Of a DNA stretch of 64,000 nt, positions 1 to 10,122 are shown one piece after another. The notes under the pieces were generated by a model, which saw only the letters and a list, made by a program, of their open reading frames with translations, ran no database searches and was not told where the DNA came from. This DNA comes from Glycine soja (Eukaryota; Streptophyta; Magnoliopsida; Fabales; Fabaceae). How positions within the stretch are numbered: position 1 is the stretch's first letter; every line of letters starts with the position of its first letter. The position numbers were made by a program, and so were the translations under genes. The DNA is taken from contig NC_041009.1 in the NCBI RefSeq assembly GCF_004193775.1, positions 46,307,534 through 46,371,533 on the forward strand, in the 5' to 3' direction.

Positions 1-482
1 TAACTTAAATGAGATCAACATATTTCTTCAGCACCCAAAAATATTAAAAAAGAATAAAAAAAGAGTCAGCAAACAAACAAACTCACTCTTTAATTGAAAC
101 TGCAAACAAGTCAAAGAAAACAGGACCAAAACGATATTTTTTTCCTTTCTGAAATCACAAAAAACCATAAAAACCAAAAACTCACACTCGCCTTCAACTA
201 AACAAAAAAAAACCATTTTCCAAAATCACAGAAAAATAAAAATTCTTTTTTTTTTCGGAAATCTCAAAAAACAATAATAAACAAAAAAACACCACTCTTC
301 TTCAACAAAACGAGAAAATTAACCCATTCCCCTCCCTCCAGGAGAAAAAAAAAAACACTCACACACCCATTTTTCGAACACAAACACATAATTAAAACAA
401 AACCCACATTCATTCTTATTCTCCCTATCATAATTAGAATTTCACCTGGACACCCCACCCTATTAAGAAAAAAAAAACTCAC
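1..482 (-). other. Partial first intron of the DOMON/b561 gene
   Basis: Read on the minus strand, this begins with a strong splice donor (GTGAGT, the complement of 477-482) directly after the last codon of the exon at 483-1115. It then runs AT-rich, with several poly-T and poly-A tracts, to the window edge without a recognisable second exon. I see no other gene here. Short open frames in this stretch are of low complexity and unsupported. Confidence 0.6.
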
Positions 483-1115
483 ATTTTTCTTCATGGTAAC
501 GGGGTCGACGGCACCACCACCACCACCACCACTCTGCGACCCGTTGAAGCTAAGGACGCCCTTGGCATTTATATTGGGGGGAGCAAAGTCATGCCTGTCA
601 ATCCTCCCCGCGGTAACCGAGGGCCCCACCTGCCACACCTGGTTAACACTCTCCGCCTTATCCGGAACCTTAACCGTCGCGAAAATCCTAATCACACCCC
701 TGACCTCTTCCCCCCTCATGTCCCACACGTCCAACGACAGCTTCCCCGGAACAATGGCAGAGTAAGATTTAAGGTCCAACGTTTTCACGGTGACGGCACC
801 GGTGCCCTCCGCCTTGTACGCGGCCAGCACCTGCGCCCCCACCATGCCGGTGCCGCTGGGGTTGATCCCCCAGGACACCCAGCCGCCGGGATTGGGCGGA
901 GCCGCCACGAAGGCCACCGAGAGGGAGGCGTTGGCGGGGTCGTGGGTCCAGTGGAGGAAGGAATCGAGTGAGGGAAGGTCCAGGCAGTTGGAGAAGAGCT
1001 TTTTGTTGGAGTCGGTGAGCTTTTGGGTGGTGCAGGTGAGGCAGGATGCCGTGGCGGCGAAGAGAGCGAGGAGGAGGAGGAAGAACAGAGAAGGTGGTGG
1101 TGACGACGACGCCAT
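483..1115 (-). CDS. DOMON-domain (cytochrome b561/AIR12-type) protein, first exon only
   Basis: This 211-codon exon encodes the N-terminal part of a secreted plant DOMON protein of the DUF568/AIR12 and cytochrome-b561-DOMON group, thought to carry heme b and move electrons at the plasma membrane or apoplast. Residues 1-24 are a clear signal peptide (a hydrophobic FFLLLLALFAATAS core before Cys25). The DOMON fold follows from about 45 to 195, with GGWVSWGINP and GTGMVGAQ motifs. Met91 and His175 are candidate heme ligands by family analogy. A glycine run follows, then the sequence ends in MKKN at a phase-0 donor. In b561-fused relatives the next exon begins with a VHG-type membrane segment, so a four- or five-helix b561 domain probably lies left of the window. 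A GPI-anchored AIR12 form is the alternative. I chose the ATG at 1115 because it gives the usual signal peptide. An in-frame ATG at 1154 would add 13 Ser-rich residues. Confidence 0.85.
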
Positions 1116-2740
1116 TGGTGAAGACGAGAGAGAGAGAGAAGTAGGAAGGAACAAAGTGAATTTGGTGATGAGTTGATGAAATTAATAACAGTGCATATCT
1201 ATCTATCTTCTCGCTATTTTTTTTTTACCATCTTCTCGCTATTTCCTACCCGAGGAAATATATTAAAATTGATATATACTTCCTCCATTTATCATCTCAT
1301 TATAATTATCATATATAAAAAAAATTATCATATAAATTTTATTGTCATTTTATCCTTTTTAATATAATATTAATTATTTTTTTTACTTCTAAGTTATAAA
1401 ATTTATAAATAAATTAATGATGACATAAAATTAATATTTTTTCCATTCATTAGTATTATTTTTATGTGTGAAACAACTTAAAATAATTAGTTTGGACATT
1501 AATATTTTTCTTTTACCAAAGATAATAAATAGAGTTTTGCTCACTATTGCTCTTATTAAGAGTACTGGTTAAAAAATTATAAAAAGAAAGTTTAATTTTT
1601 TTTAAAAAAATATTATGGAACATAAGGAGTAGATAAAAAGACGTTGATATGATTTTTTTTGGTAGGATGTTAGCACGATTTAAATCTTATTAAAAATAAA
1701 TCACTATTATTTATGATATTATATGTTTTATATATTTTCAGGAAAAAAAGTTTTATATTGTAATATAATTTTTTTATTAATTATGATTGAATAATATATT
1801 CAGAAAAAAATATTTTATTTTAAAGTGTGTATAAATAATTATATAATTGATTCAAAACATATATGTCGAACCAATTTATAAATTAAACGAATTGAATTAT
1901 ACATATTTTAAATTCAACTTATTTTTTTTTTCTAGACTACATGCATTTTTTATTGGAAAGAGTTTTCTTGGAGCCTAACTATTGACAAAAATCTCTTTTA
2001 AGTATTTAATTGCATAATTAACTCAAATATGAGACTTTTGATTAAAATACGTAATCAAAACTCAAATATGAGACAAAACTTATTTATTTAATCTGAGACT
2101 AGTTGATTCATGCATCTGGCGGTATTTAATTAATGAACTTAATTTCTAATTTAAATTCAATTCATTTAATTAATTATCCATTAAATTTATTGAGTTAATT
2201 AATCAAAGCATTAAGTTTATTGATTTACTTCATCGTCAACCCTGGTAATCTTTTAAAGTATATTCAAACATTAAAGTTTAAATTGTTGTAATAATAATCT
2301 TTTATCCACACATAGTAAAAGTCTTCAACTCTTTTTTATCAGTAACAATCATCTTTAAAAAAGTTCAAACAAACCAACACTTACAGAAATTAAACGGGCA
2401 ACTTCAGAAAACATAACTGTGCATTTCTTTATAAATAGACTTTAGACCTTTTTATATAAATAGACTTTAGACTATAGGATTCTAATTATTTTATTTAGGA
2501 CATAAATTAAAGAATTAAAAATAAGAACATTTCATAATAATTAATATCCTTGAGTCAGTTAGAAGAGGACCCTATATTTTTTTAGTTATAAAGAAGTTTT
2601 TTTGTAGAGAAAAGACATTCCTGGTGGATATTTCAATAATGGTTCTTGTCACTGGTATTCTTAAGTGCCATCAATGCTATTATTTCCTTATTTTCTATAT
2701 ATACTTGATGCAATAGTCACTAGTGCATGGTGCCACTGCA
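1116..2740. other. AT-rich spacer upstream of the DOMON gene
   Basis: This holds the presumed promoter and 5' leader of the DOMON gene, a degenerate Stowaway-like element and no supported gene. Small direct repeats are visible: a 16-base motif beginning AACTCAAATATG occurs near 2022 and 2061, around a short TTTTGATTA/TAATCAAAA hairpin. An ATAAATAGACTTTAGAC motif occurs twice near 2431 and 2456. Confidence 0.5.
1277..1632. mobile_element. Degenerate Stowaway-like MITE
   Basis: The left end reads ACTTCCTCCATTTATCAT. The right end, reverse-complemented, reads TACTCCTTATGTTCCATAAT. Both resemble the Stowaway terminal consensus that begins CTCCCTCCGT. The interior is AT-rich and noncoding. The ends have diverged, so the boundaries are approximate. 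It lies just upstream of the DOMON gene. Confidence 0.4.
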
Positions 2741-2869
2741 GGATCAACATGTGGAAATAATGATACTTGTGTAAATGTTAAGGCTTTATGTGTGGAGTTT
2801 ACTTCAAGGGATCGAGGACGTTTATGCAATATGACTGGGAGGGACCATAGTTACTGTAGTGCCAGTTAG
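2741..2869 (+). other. Short cysteine-rich open frame, possible exon remnant
   Basis: A 42-codon frame ending in TAG at 2867-2869 has five cysteines, with motifs STCGNNDTC, ALCVEF and GRLCNMTG and a C-terminal YCSAS. It is preceded by a plausible splice acceptor (CCACTGCAG ending at 2741). Its composition is much more protein-like than the surrounding spacer. I found no matching upstream signal-peptide exon and do not recognise the family. A defensin-like or other cysteine-rich peptide exon, or a relic of one, is possible; chance is also possible. Confidence 0.25.
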
Positions 2870-4794
2870 TGCATTGTATTATAACCATTAAATAAAAAAT
2901 TCGACCATTTGTAGTATTTTTTTTAAAACTAATTTACCTAAATAAAATATAAATACTACTAATAACTTCATTTTTTTTTCTGAAAGTTTATGGAGTTATT
3001 AACTGCATGCATGAATGCATGAAAGGTTAATTACAGTAAATTCAAATTCGATGACCATGCATTTATTTCATGTTTTGTTTTTATTTTCTAATTTCAGTTT
3101 TGATTTCAAATTCCTTTTTTTTAGATGACCACAGGTGACCATATTTATATTTTAAAAGCTTTGGTTCCATTTACAGAAGTAATGATATATAACTTCTCTT
3201 CTTAAATACCAGTATTATCATTCTAATATGCATAACATATATTGAATTTATGAAAAAATAAGTAAGTTTGATTTTAGAATACATTTTTAGAGAGAAATGA
3301 GAATTTTAAGTGTAATTAAATTTTGAATCGATTAATTATAGTTATTATTAAACAAAAAGTATTGTTATTGAAAAGAAAAACGAAAAAAAAAATAATATAA
3401 AAACAAGAGAAAATGAAAACTCATGAGACACGACGAATGTGTGAAACTGTGAATGAATGAAACAAAAAATTGTGAGTGTGTTAAGTGTAACTAACGGGTA
3501 CAGAAAAAAGTGCATCTGACGTACTAACATCTTTGAAGTTATTTGGTCAACAACAACTCACTTCCGTAGAGCGTATTTGGAGGACGACTGAAGCACCTTT
3601 TTCTTTTCCTCCTAACCAGGGATAATACTTTTCTTGTCATTTTTAACTATTCACAAATACAAAATTTACTCTCATTATTAGAATTTTTTAATACTATATT
3701 ATATATTTGTATATAAATAAAATAATATTTAATGTGATTTTTTTATATTTCTTATTAATATAATTATTATATTTAGGACACTTGGACAATTTGCATCGAT
3801 CGATAGTATTTTACATAATAATTGAGAGAAAAATTAGAGTGCTTAAATATACACGATAATATTAATATTTAATCGGTAAAAAAAGACTGAAAAATAATGT
3901 TCAATTTCAAACGGTAAAATCTGTTGTATATAAATATGAGTAACAATTTTTTTTTACACATTCATTCTTCTACTCACTTACAGTTCAATCTCATCCAATT
4001 TTTCTACTCACAGATCCCAAATCGTCAACTTCCTCTTTTATTTATTTTCATCCAATGGATTCAAACCAATTCCATCCCAATCGTTGATTAAATTTCATGT
4101 AAAACTACCAATCTCCTACTAATCCAAATTCCCAAAAATCCCTGACTTACACCAAACACACAAAATAACCCAACAATAGCTAATTTTCAATTTCCTATCC
4201 TCCCATTCCCCTATAAATTTCCTATGTTTCAGTCACTGTCATTTTAACCCCACCTTGAATAGTGGAACTTCTATGGGTATTAGTGGAGGACAATCTTGTG
4301 GAAAAAAACCAAGAAACAACATCTGAATCTCAAGTTTCGCTTTTTTCCACTCAAATTAGCTTTGGATAATATTACTATTGATGAAGAAGAGAGATAAGTC
4401 AATTGAAACACCAAAAACGTGTTGTTCACCACAACTAAAGATTTACTTCTCATCAAATCATGACTAAATGTTTCTAAGGATGCAATATAATTGTGGGGGT
4501 TAGCCAAAGTATGTAAAACTTGCTTATTTATTAATCAATGATCAATAAGTGTTTGAATAATTTAAAAAAGAAATTAAATTTAAATTCCATATGAAAGAAC
4601 AACTAAAAATATATACTTGCTTCTTTGTGAATTTCTGTAATCAAAATTTACAGATCGAAATACAGTCTGAAAATCATCTAACAATGTAAAAAAAAATATT
4701 GAGATAATTGACGGACAGCCGAAAGACCAAAGGATTTAATTATAATTAATTTCATATGGTGCATATATTTTGTGTATTTCTGATTTGATGATAA
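2870..4794. other. AT-rich spacer with no supported gene
   Basis: I see no gene, RNA or clear transposon here. Open frames at 3348-3530 and 4280-4507 are short, of low complexity and lack splice context. Confidence 0.5.
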
Positions 4795-5246
4795 AGTATA
4801 TATACCTTATGGAGGATGTGTGTTTTGTTAATTTGGATGGGGCAGAGGATGAATCTGACATATCAGGTTTGGTGTGGAATTTACCGGTGGCTGGGAATCT
4901 CTATGGTACAACATAACCAAGTATCCCAACATTTTATTCAACATGGGTTCTTTTTCATAGAAAAATATTTGCATGGTCTACGACAGGTAATTTGGCATGC
5001 AACCTGCAGGAGTTTATGGTATATATCTAAGGAATCAGATTGTTTTTAATGGAGCAAATTTTGATGAGGCTACTGTTTTGCTATCTTTACAGAGGTTATC
5101 TTGGTCTTGGATTGTTTCCAATACCAAAATGTCTAGTGGGGACATTATAGCTTCCTTAATGTAATCGCTATTCTGCTTCTGCTTAATTATGGTTACATTT
5201 CGTGCCCAGCTTAATAAAATTTTATTTGCCTTTAAAAAAAAAGAAA
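4795..5246 (+). mobile_element. Decayed 3' end of a LINE (zf-RVT region)
   Basis: This is the 3' end of a plant non-LTR retrotransposon. The translation carries the reverse-transcriptase zinc-binding (zf-RVT) tail: a VWCGIYRWLG segment, then VIWHATCRSLWYI. After a frameshift near 5025 it reads RNQIVFNGANFDEATVLL and ends at a TAA at 5162-5164. A short 3' trailer follows and ends in an A-rich tail at about 5230-5240. No endonuclease or polymerase core is present, so this is a 5'-truncated dead copy. A related copy lies about 1.3 kb downstream. Confidence 0.7.
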
Positions 5247-5681
5247 ACTGAATTAAAGAAATAATATTTTTTAAAAAATTTCAGGATAAAGTAAGAAAAA
5301 AAAACTTAAATGAGTCAATCTATATGAAATATTTTGTGACTTATTATAGTGAAAATTTTCAAACAAGTTAATACAATATATTTTATTTTATTAATAATAC
5401 ATTTTTGTCAATTAAACATCAACACCATCAATATTATTTTAGACGTTTTCTTATTTTCTCTTTTAAATTATACTTACCCGTGTAATATATGAGACACCAA
5501 AAGTCATTTTGATGAGGCAATTATAGACACAAGTTGTTCAATTTCATACTCAAGTACTTTTTAATAGTTTAATTATTCGATCATATTTAAAATTCTAATT
5601 TAAGACATTAAAAACTTTTGTTGATAATTTCCGTGTAGATTAAATTTTAAAGTCGTGATATAATGTTAGCGCGCGCGCGCG

Positions 5682-5712
<31 letters not shown>

Positions 5713-6137
5713 CACACATTTTAATTTTCCAAATAATTTATTATTTTAATTGATAATAGAAATTGTTTTCTTTTATTTACATGTAACAATAGAAAATTTT
5801 TAATAAAACTTTTCTACGTTTTTTTCTATTGAATACCTTTCTATTTGTTGAATTTTTCATGGGTGCATGTTTTCAAGGTTCGGTAAAACTTGAATTTCAA
5901 ATATACGTATATGACAAAAAAATTCCCATTGTTAAATAATGGCAATCACTTATTATGGGTAAATGGTATAGTAGGATAAACTTCTGTTGCCAATAACATA
6001 TATCATTATAATTCTATTTTATAAGAGAAAACTGAATTCACATCAAGTATAAATTTTTCTACTGCGCAGCACAGTATAAAAATTCTGTATTCACATCAAG
6101 TACAGGTAGCTGAAGACACACATAGTGTGTCTATATC
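5247..6137. other. AT-rich spacer between two LINE remnants
   Basis: No gene is recognisable. It includes the compound GC/AT dinucleotide tract listed separately. Confidence 0.5.
5669..5711. repeat. Compound microsatellite (GC)7 followed by (AT)n
   Basis: Seven GC dinucleotides at 5669-5682 are followed by AC and then an uninterrupted AT alternation to 5711. The whole tract is alternating purine-pyrimidine. GC runs are rare in this AT-rich spacer. Confidence 0.95.
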
Positions 6138-6432
6138 TTTCTGGAAGAGTGTGTCCTACCAAGATGTTGGCTATGTCATGGAGACTTCTTCATGGTAGAT
6201 TATCAACTCGTGCAGGTTTAAGCATAGGGGTGTAAATATACCCGATGGAGGAGGTGTGTTTTGTTCGCATGGGGTAGAGGATGAAGCTCACTTGTTTTGC
6301 TGTCTTTAAAGAGGTTATCTTGGTCTTGGATTGTTTTCAATACCAAAATATCTAGTGGTACGTATTTCATTTGCTAGTTGGTGCAATAGTCCTTTTGTTT
6401 GTTCGAGGACATTAGCTTCCTCTTGATGTAAT
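6138..6432 (+). mobile_element. Second decayed LINE 3' end, internally deleted
   Basis: The translation from about 6150 gives KMLAMSWRLLHGRLSTRAGL, a typical LINE zf-RVT start. It continues with a GGVCF...HGVEDEAHLF-like segment in shifting frames. It then jumps directly to sequence shared with the first copy (from GTTATCTTGGTCTTGGATTG onward) and ends at the same CTTCCT..ATGTAATC motif. About 260 bases present in the first copy are missing and about 45 others are extra, so the two are independent members of one family. Confidence 0.65.
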
Positions 6433-6568
6433 CTTCCTACAAAAATGACTTTAAATTTAGCTGCTATATATGTTGTATATGGTAGTCGATTATTTAATTT
6501 TGAGCATCATTGGTTCCACGGAATTATAATATGTAGACTATATTGCTTTTATTAATTGTTGTACGCAG

Positions 6569-6997
6569 CCAAATTGGCAAAGGCCGAAGGGTATTGATTC
6601 ACGTGTAAGAAGAAAGTCCAAAGGATGAGTTTTGATGCCAAACATTAATTGGTTACGGTTCATAGACAAGAAGACCCGTCACTATACAAATTTATTGATG
6701 AAAAATTGGATTCAAGAAGTTTGTTGTCCACAATGTTAAGGATCTGGAACTTCTGGTGATGCACAACAGGTAGTAACTGGTTTTAGTTTCCATGTAAATT
6801 TCTGATCACCCCTTTGTTGGTAAGTTACGTTCCTTACTTTGTTTATTTTCTTGATGAAACATCAGAACATACTGTGCTGAGATAGCATACAATGTGTCTA
6901 CCAGGAAAAGAAAGGAGATTGTAGAATGTGCATCACAGTTGGATGTTGTTGTTACCAACAAACGTTGGCCAGGTTGCGCAGCCATGAAGATGAGTCA
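6569..6997 (+). pseudogene. Ribosomal protein eL32 (RPL32) pseudogene, intron retained
   Basis: Two exon-like blocks match the cytosolic large-subunit protein eL32. Block 6569-6769 follows a good acceptor (GTACGCAG) and reads PNWQRPKGIDSRVRRKSKG. It then has a TGA in place of a conserved Cys codon, then VLMPNI, a 2-base insertion near 6665 that shifts frame, and a block ending KDLELLVMHN(R). An intron with GT...CAG borders spans 6770-6865. Block 6866-6997 reads [20 protein letters not shown], then QLDVVVTNK, a 2-base insertion, and [10 protein letters not shown]; the normal stop is lost. The intron shows that this is a copied genomic segment, not a retroposed mRNA. The first exon is absent. 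It cannot encode eL32. Confidence 0.85.
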
Positions 6998-8088
6998 TTG
7001 CTGTTGCTGGCTATATCAAATAATTTTGTTTTTATCAATTAATGTATGGACTATTGGCTGAATATCCTTTTCAAAATGATTGCGTTAAGTTTCAATCAAC
7101 ATGAGTGTGTTAAAAAAATATGAGAGAATGTGTTTCTAATATTTTTTAATTCGTTAGATATCAAAAAAAGTTTAATTTGCTACATATAATATAAAGTTAT
7201 TTCTGACTCATATAAAAGTATTTCATGAAAGATATGTCATCTCAACCCAAAAATATATATAGTTATAACATGTTTGAGAAACATTTTTTCTAATCTTATG
7301 CCAATAAAATTATATGATAATATTGACGTAATATGATATACACAATTAATCTCGCAGTCAATTATTAACCAATTATGACAGGATGTTCCATTGGTTGAAT
7401 TTTTTATTTAGTTTTTAAAATGTTACATTTGAATTTCAACGACCACCTCAAGAATTTTCATTTTTGTTTTACCCACATCAACCTTCATCGCGATTTCAGT
7501 ATGAAAGGAGAGCAGGTTGCAATTTTAGACAACAAAAATTCAATGATAGAGATCAAAGGATTATCATATTAATTACAGGGGCAACTGACTTGTTATCAGC
7601 ATGTTTGGATGAAACACTATCATCGACGCCCATTTTTTTTCACCACATTGTATTAGCTTTAAGACCACCGTGAATTTTCAACGCAACATAACGTTGAATC
7701 AACCACACATTATGTCTATTCAACTACTAAAATAAACTATGCTATATATCTATAATCTATCAAACCAATTGTCATCTACCACACCAACACTAACAATTTG
7801 ATCGCTTCCACAAAATAATGTTAACATGAAAAAAATAAAAAAACATTGGCGAACCACTTGGGTAAACATGCCCAAAAAATTGAATCTTACATGGTGAACA
7901 TTGTGTCGAATATGCCTCTAACCCTACTTGCACGTTGATTATGATTAAATATTTTGTCAACTACTTTAGTTTAATTATATCATCTTGTTGTCAATAGAAA
8001 AAGAGAGAGAAGGCAACAAAGTTTTACCGAAACATAAGATTTACTTACATGTAGGATGAACAAAAATATGTAAGGAAAAATCATCAAA
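6998..8088. other. Spacer 3' of the OXI1-like gene
   Basis: AT-rich. The right end should hold the 3' UTR of the minus-strand kinase. A 69-codon frame at 7464-7673 has no recognisable similarity and no splice context, so I do not call it a gene. Confidence 0.5.
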
Positions 8089-9964
8089 TTAAAAAACTAA
8101 AAAATTGTCATCCTTAATGGAATCTTGATTCAACTTGTCAACCCACACATTCTTATTATTGTGATTATTATCCTCGTCTTTTCGACTTTCAATTGTATTC
8201 CCATTTTTATCTCCTTCATTTGTTTTATCTTTCTCCCTTTTATTCTTGGGGAAAAATATCCCATGAACAAAAGATTCCACATCTTTTTTCGAAAATCCTA
8301 TCAAATCCTCGATTTCATGATCATTTTGAGGAATATATGGTGGACGTGCAATTTCCAACACCGTGTCCCACTTGACGCCTTTAAAGAAATCATGACTCTT
8401 GATCTCATCAACCTCAATCCTACGATTAGGATCTTTCTCAAGCAACTTGATGATCAAGTCCTTCAATGGCGTCGTTTCACCCATCAAATCTGGCTCTTTG
8501 GTTATAATTCGTTGAAACGTTTCTTTCCTATTAGCGCCCTTAAACGGCGTCGCCCCATAAAGCATCTCATACAAAACAATTCCCAATGACCACCAATCAA
8601 CTCCAAAGTCATGTCCTTGACCTAAAATAACCTCGGGTGCCACGTAATCCTCGGTTCCCACAAATGAGTTTGACTTCTCCAACAAATCTGATAAGCTTTG
8701 ACGTGTCGGGATCGTATCGAGTTGACTTGGAATATCCAAGTCGTACAAGGACATTCCTGTGTGACAAAAACAATTGAACCGCGATATTTGTCGCTTTCTC
8801 TTCTCCTTCTCTGATGACGAGTCAGAATTCGGTGACGAGTTGCAACTTGATGAGTTTGACTTTAGCTTTAGCTTCTTCGAGAGATCAAAATCCACAAGCA
8901 TTATGTGACCTGTTTCTTGGATCATGATGTTCTCTGGCTTTAAATCCCTATACACTACTCCAAAGTTGTGCAAATACTCCAATGCTAGAACCAATTCCAC
9001 TGCGTAAAACCTTCACCATGGAAAATAAAAAATTGTATCAAATCATCATAATCATTCATACTTCACCGTTCTTGAGAGTGAGGAAAATGACTAAATTTCG
9101 TTCTATTTGGCACATACAAATCATATAAAAAAAATAATCACACATAAATACCTATAATAACACTTTTTCCATTTTCCCAATTTCCCCGCACGTGAGAATA
9201 AATTAAGGAAGAAAAAAATTAAAATTTTCTTTTTTTTTCAAAATATTAATCTGAATTTTAAGCCTTTCCTCCCTAATCCCAATATTTTCCAAAATCATTA
9301 GCTTCATTAATTAAAAAAAAAAGACATAAAAAACTGGACTGAGTCTAATCAAGATTTGAAATCTGAGAAAAGTGTCTTTCTTTTGCATCCAACCACTTCG
9401 AAGAGAATTTGTCCCAGAAAAAAAAAATCAACGTGGGGAATAATAACATATTGAGATATCCTTTAAAATTACCATGACTACTTAAAAATAACGCTATCAT
9501 CATAATTTTTTAAAAAGAATTATATGTTTTTTGCATTAAAAGGGGTACCTTATGCTTTTTTCAGAGAACGTTTTCTCCGGTTGCTTCTTCCTGAGAGAAT
9601 GCAGATTTCCACCGTGGCAATAATCAATGGCGAACCCCGTGAGCTGCTCCGTCTCGAAGGCCCCACGGAACCGCGGAAAAAGGGGGTGATCCAAATGACG
9701 CAGTATGTGCCTCTCGAACGACACCCTCTTGCACCCGCCATAGCCGTTTTTGTTCTTTTTTCTAAGAAGCGCCTTCGACACCACCTTCAGCGCCACCCAC
9801 TCCCCGCCACCCGCCGCTGCGCCGTACGGCCGCGCCAGAAACACCACTCCCTTCGCGCCGCGCCCCACGGCGGAAACCACCTTCAGGTTCCGGAAGTCCA
9901 GCGTGTCGCCGCGGCGCCGGTCATCGCTGCCGCCGTCGCTGTTGTCGCTGTCGCCGCCGTACAT
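8089..9964 (-). CDS. OXI1: AGC-family Ser/Thr protein kinase, OXI1-like
   Basis: A 445-residue plant AGC VIII kinase, most like OXI1 (AGC2-1), which acts downstream of PDK1 in oxidative-burst, root-hair and immune signalling. Exon 1 is 9549-9964 and exon 2 is 8089-9010. The 538-base intron has GT...AG ends and splits an Arg codon (AG|G). The glycine loop is GRGAKG (34-39) and the catalytic Lys is Lys60. The catalytic loop reads YRDLKPEN, with Asp161. The usual DFG is DFD (179-181), a hallmark of the plant subgroup. A basic, Ser-rich insertion separates DFD from the activation segment, which contains SFVGTEDYVAPE. The C-terminus NFLVF supplies an FxxF PDK1-docking motif, as in OXI1. The first exon is GC-rich, unlike the second. 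A TATA box and a TGACGTGG element lie upstream. Family assignment is firm; orthology to OXI1 itself is inferred. Confidence 0.95.
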
Positions 9965-10081
9965 GGTTGACAGGGTGCCTCGAGGAGAGAAGCAACCAAC
10001 CCCCCGCGGTGGTGGCGTCGGGTGTCTCGGGCCACGGGCGCACGTTTCGGCTGTGATTTGTCATTTGTTCTTTGGAGAGGG

Positions 10082-10088
10082 TTTTATA
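10082..10088 (-). promoter_or_regulatory. Probable TATA box of the OXI1-like gene
   Basis: The minus strand reads TATAAAA within CCCTATAAAACCC, 118 bases upstream of the start codon at 9964. This spacing fits a short 5' leader. No other TATA-like site is as close. Confidence 0.5.
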
Positions 10089-10114
10089 GGGTGTGGTTCT
10101 GTTGGGGATCTTGC

Positions 10115-10122
10115 TGACGTGG
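10115..10122. promoter_or_regulatory. TGACGTGG (as-1/ABRE-like) site upstream of OXI1-like
   Basis: TGACGTGG combines a TGACG core with an ACGTGG core. It sits about 27 bases upstream of the probable TATA box. Such sites bind bZIP factors, which would suit a stress-responsive kinase. Function is inferred only from motif and position. Confidence 0.35.

Noticed and set aside
493..1176. Plus-strand frames over the DOMON exon
   Set aside because: These are antisense shadows. The minus frame has the signal peptide, the DOMON motifs and a good donor.
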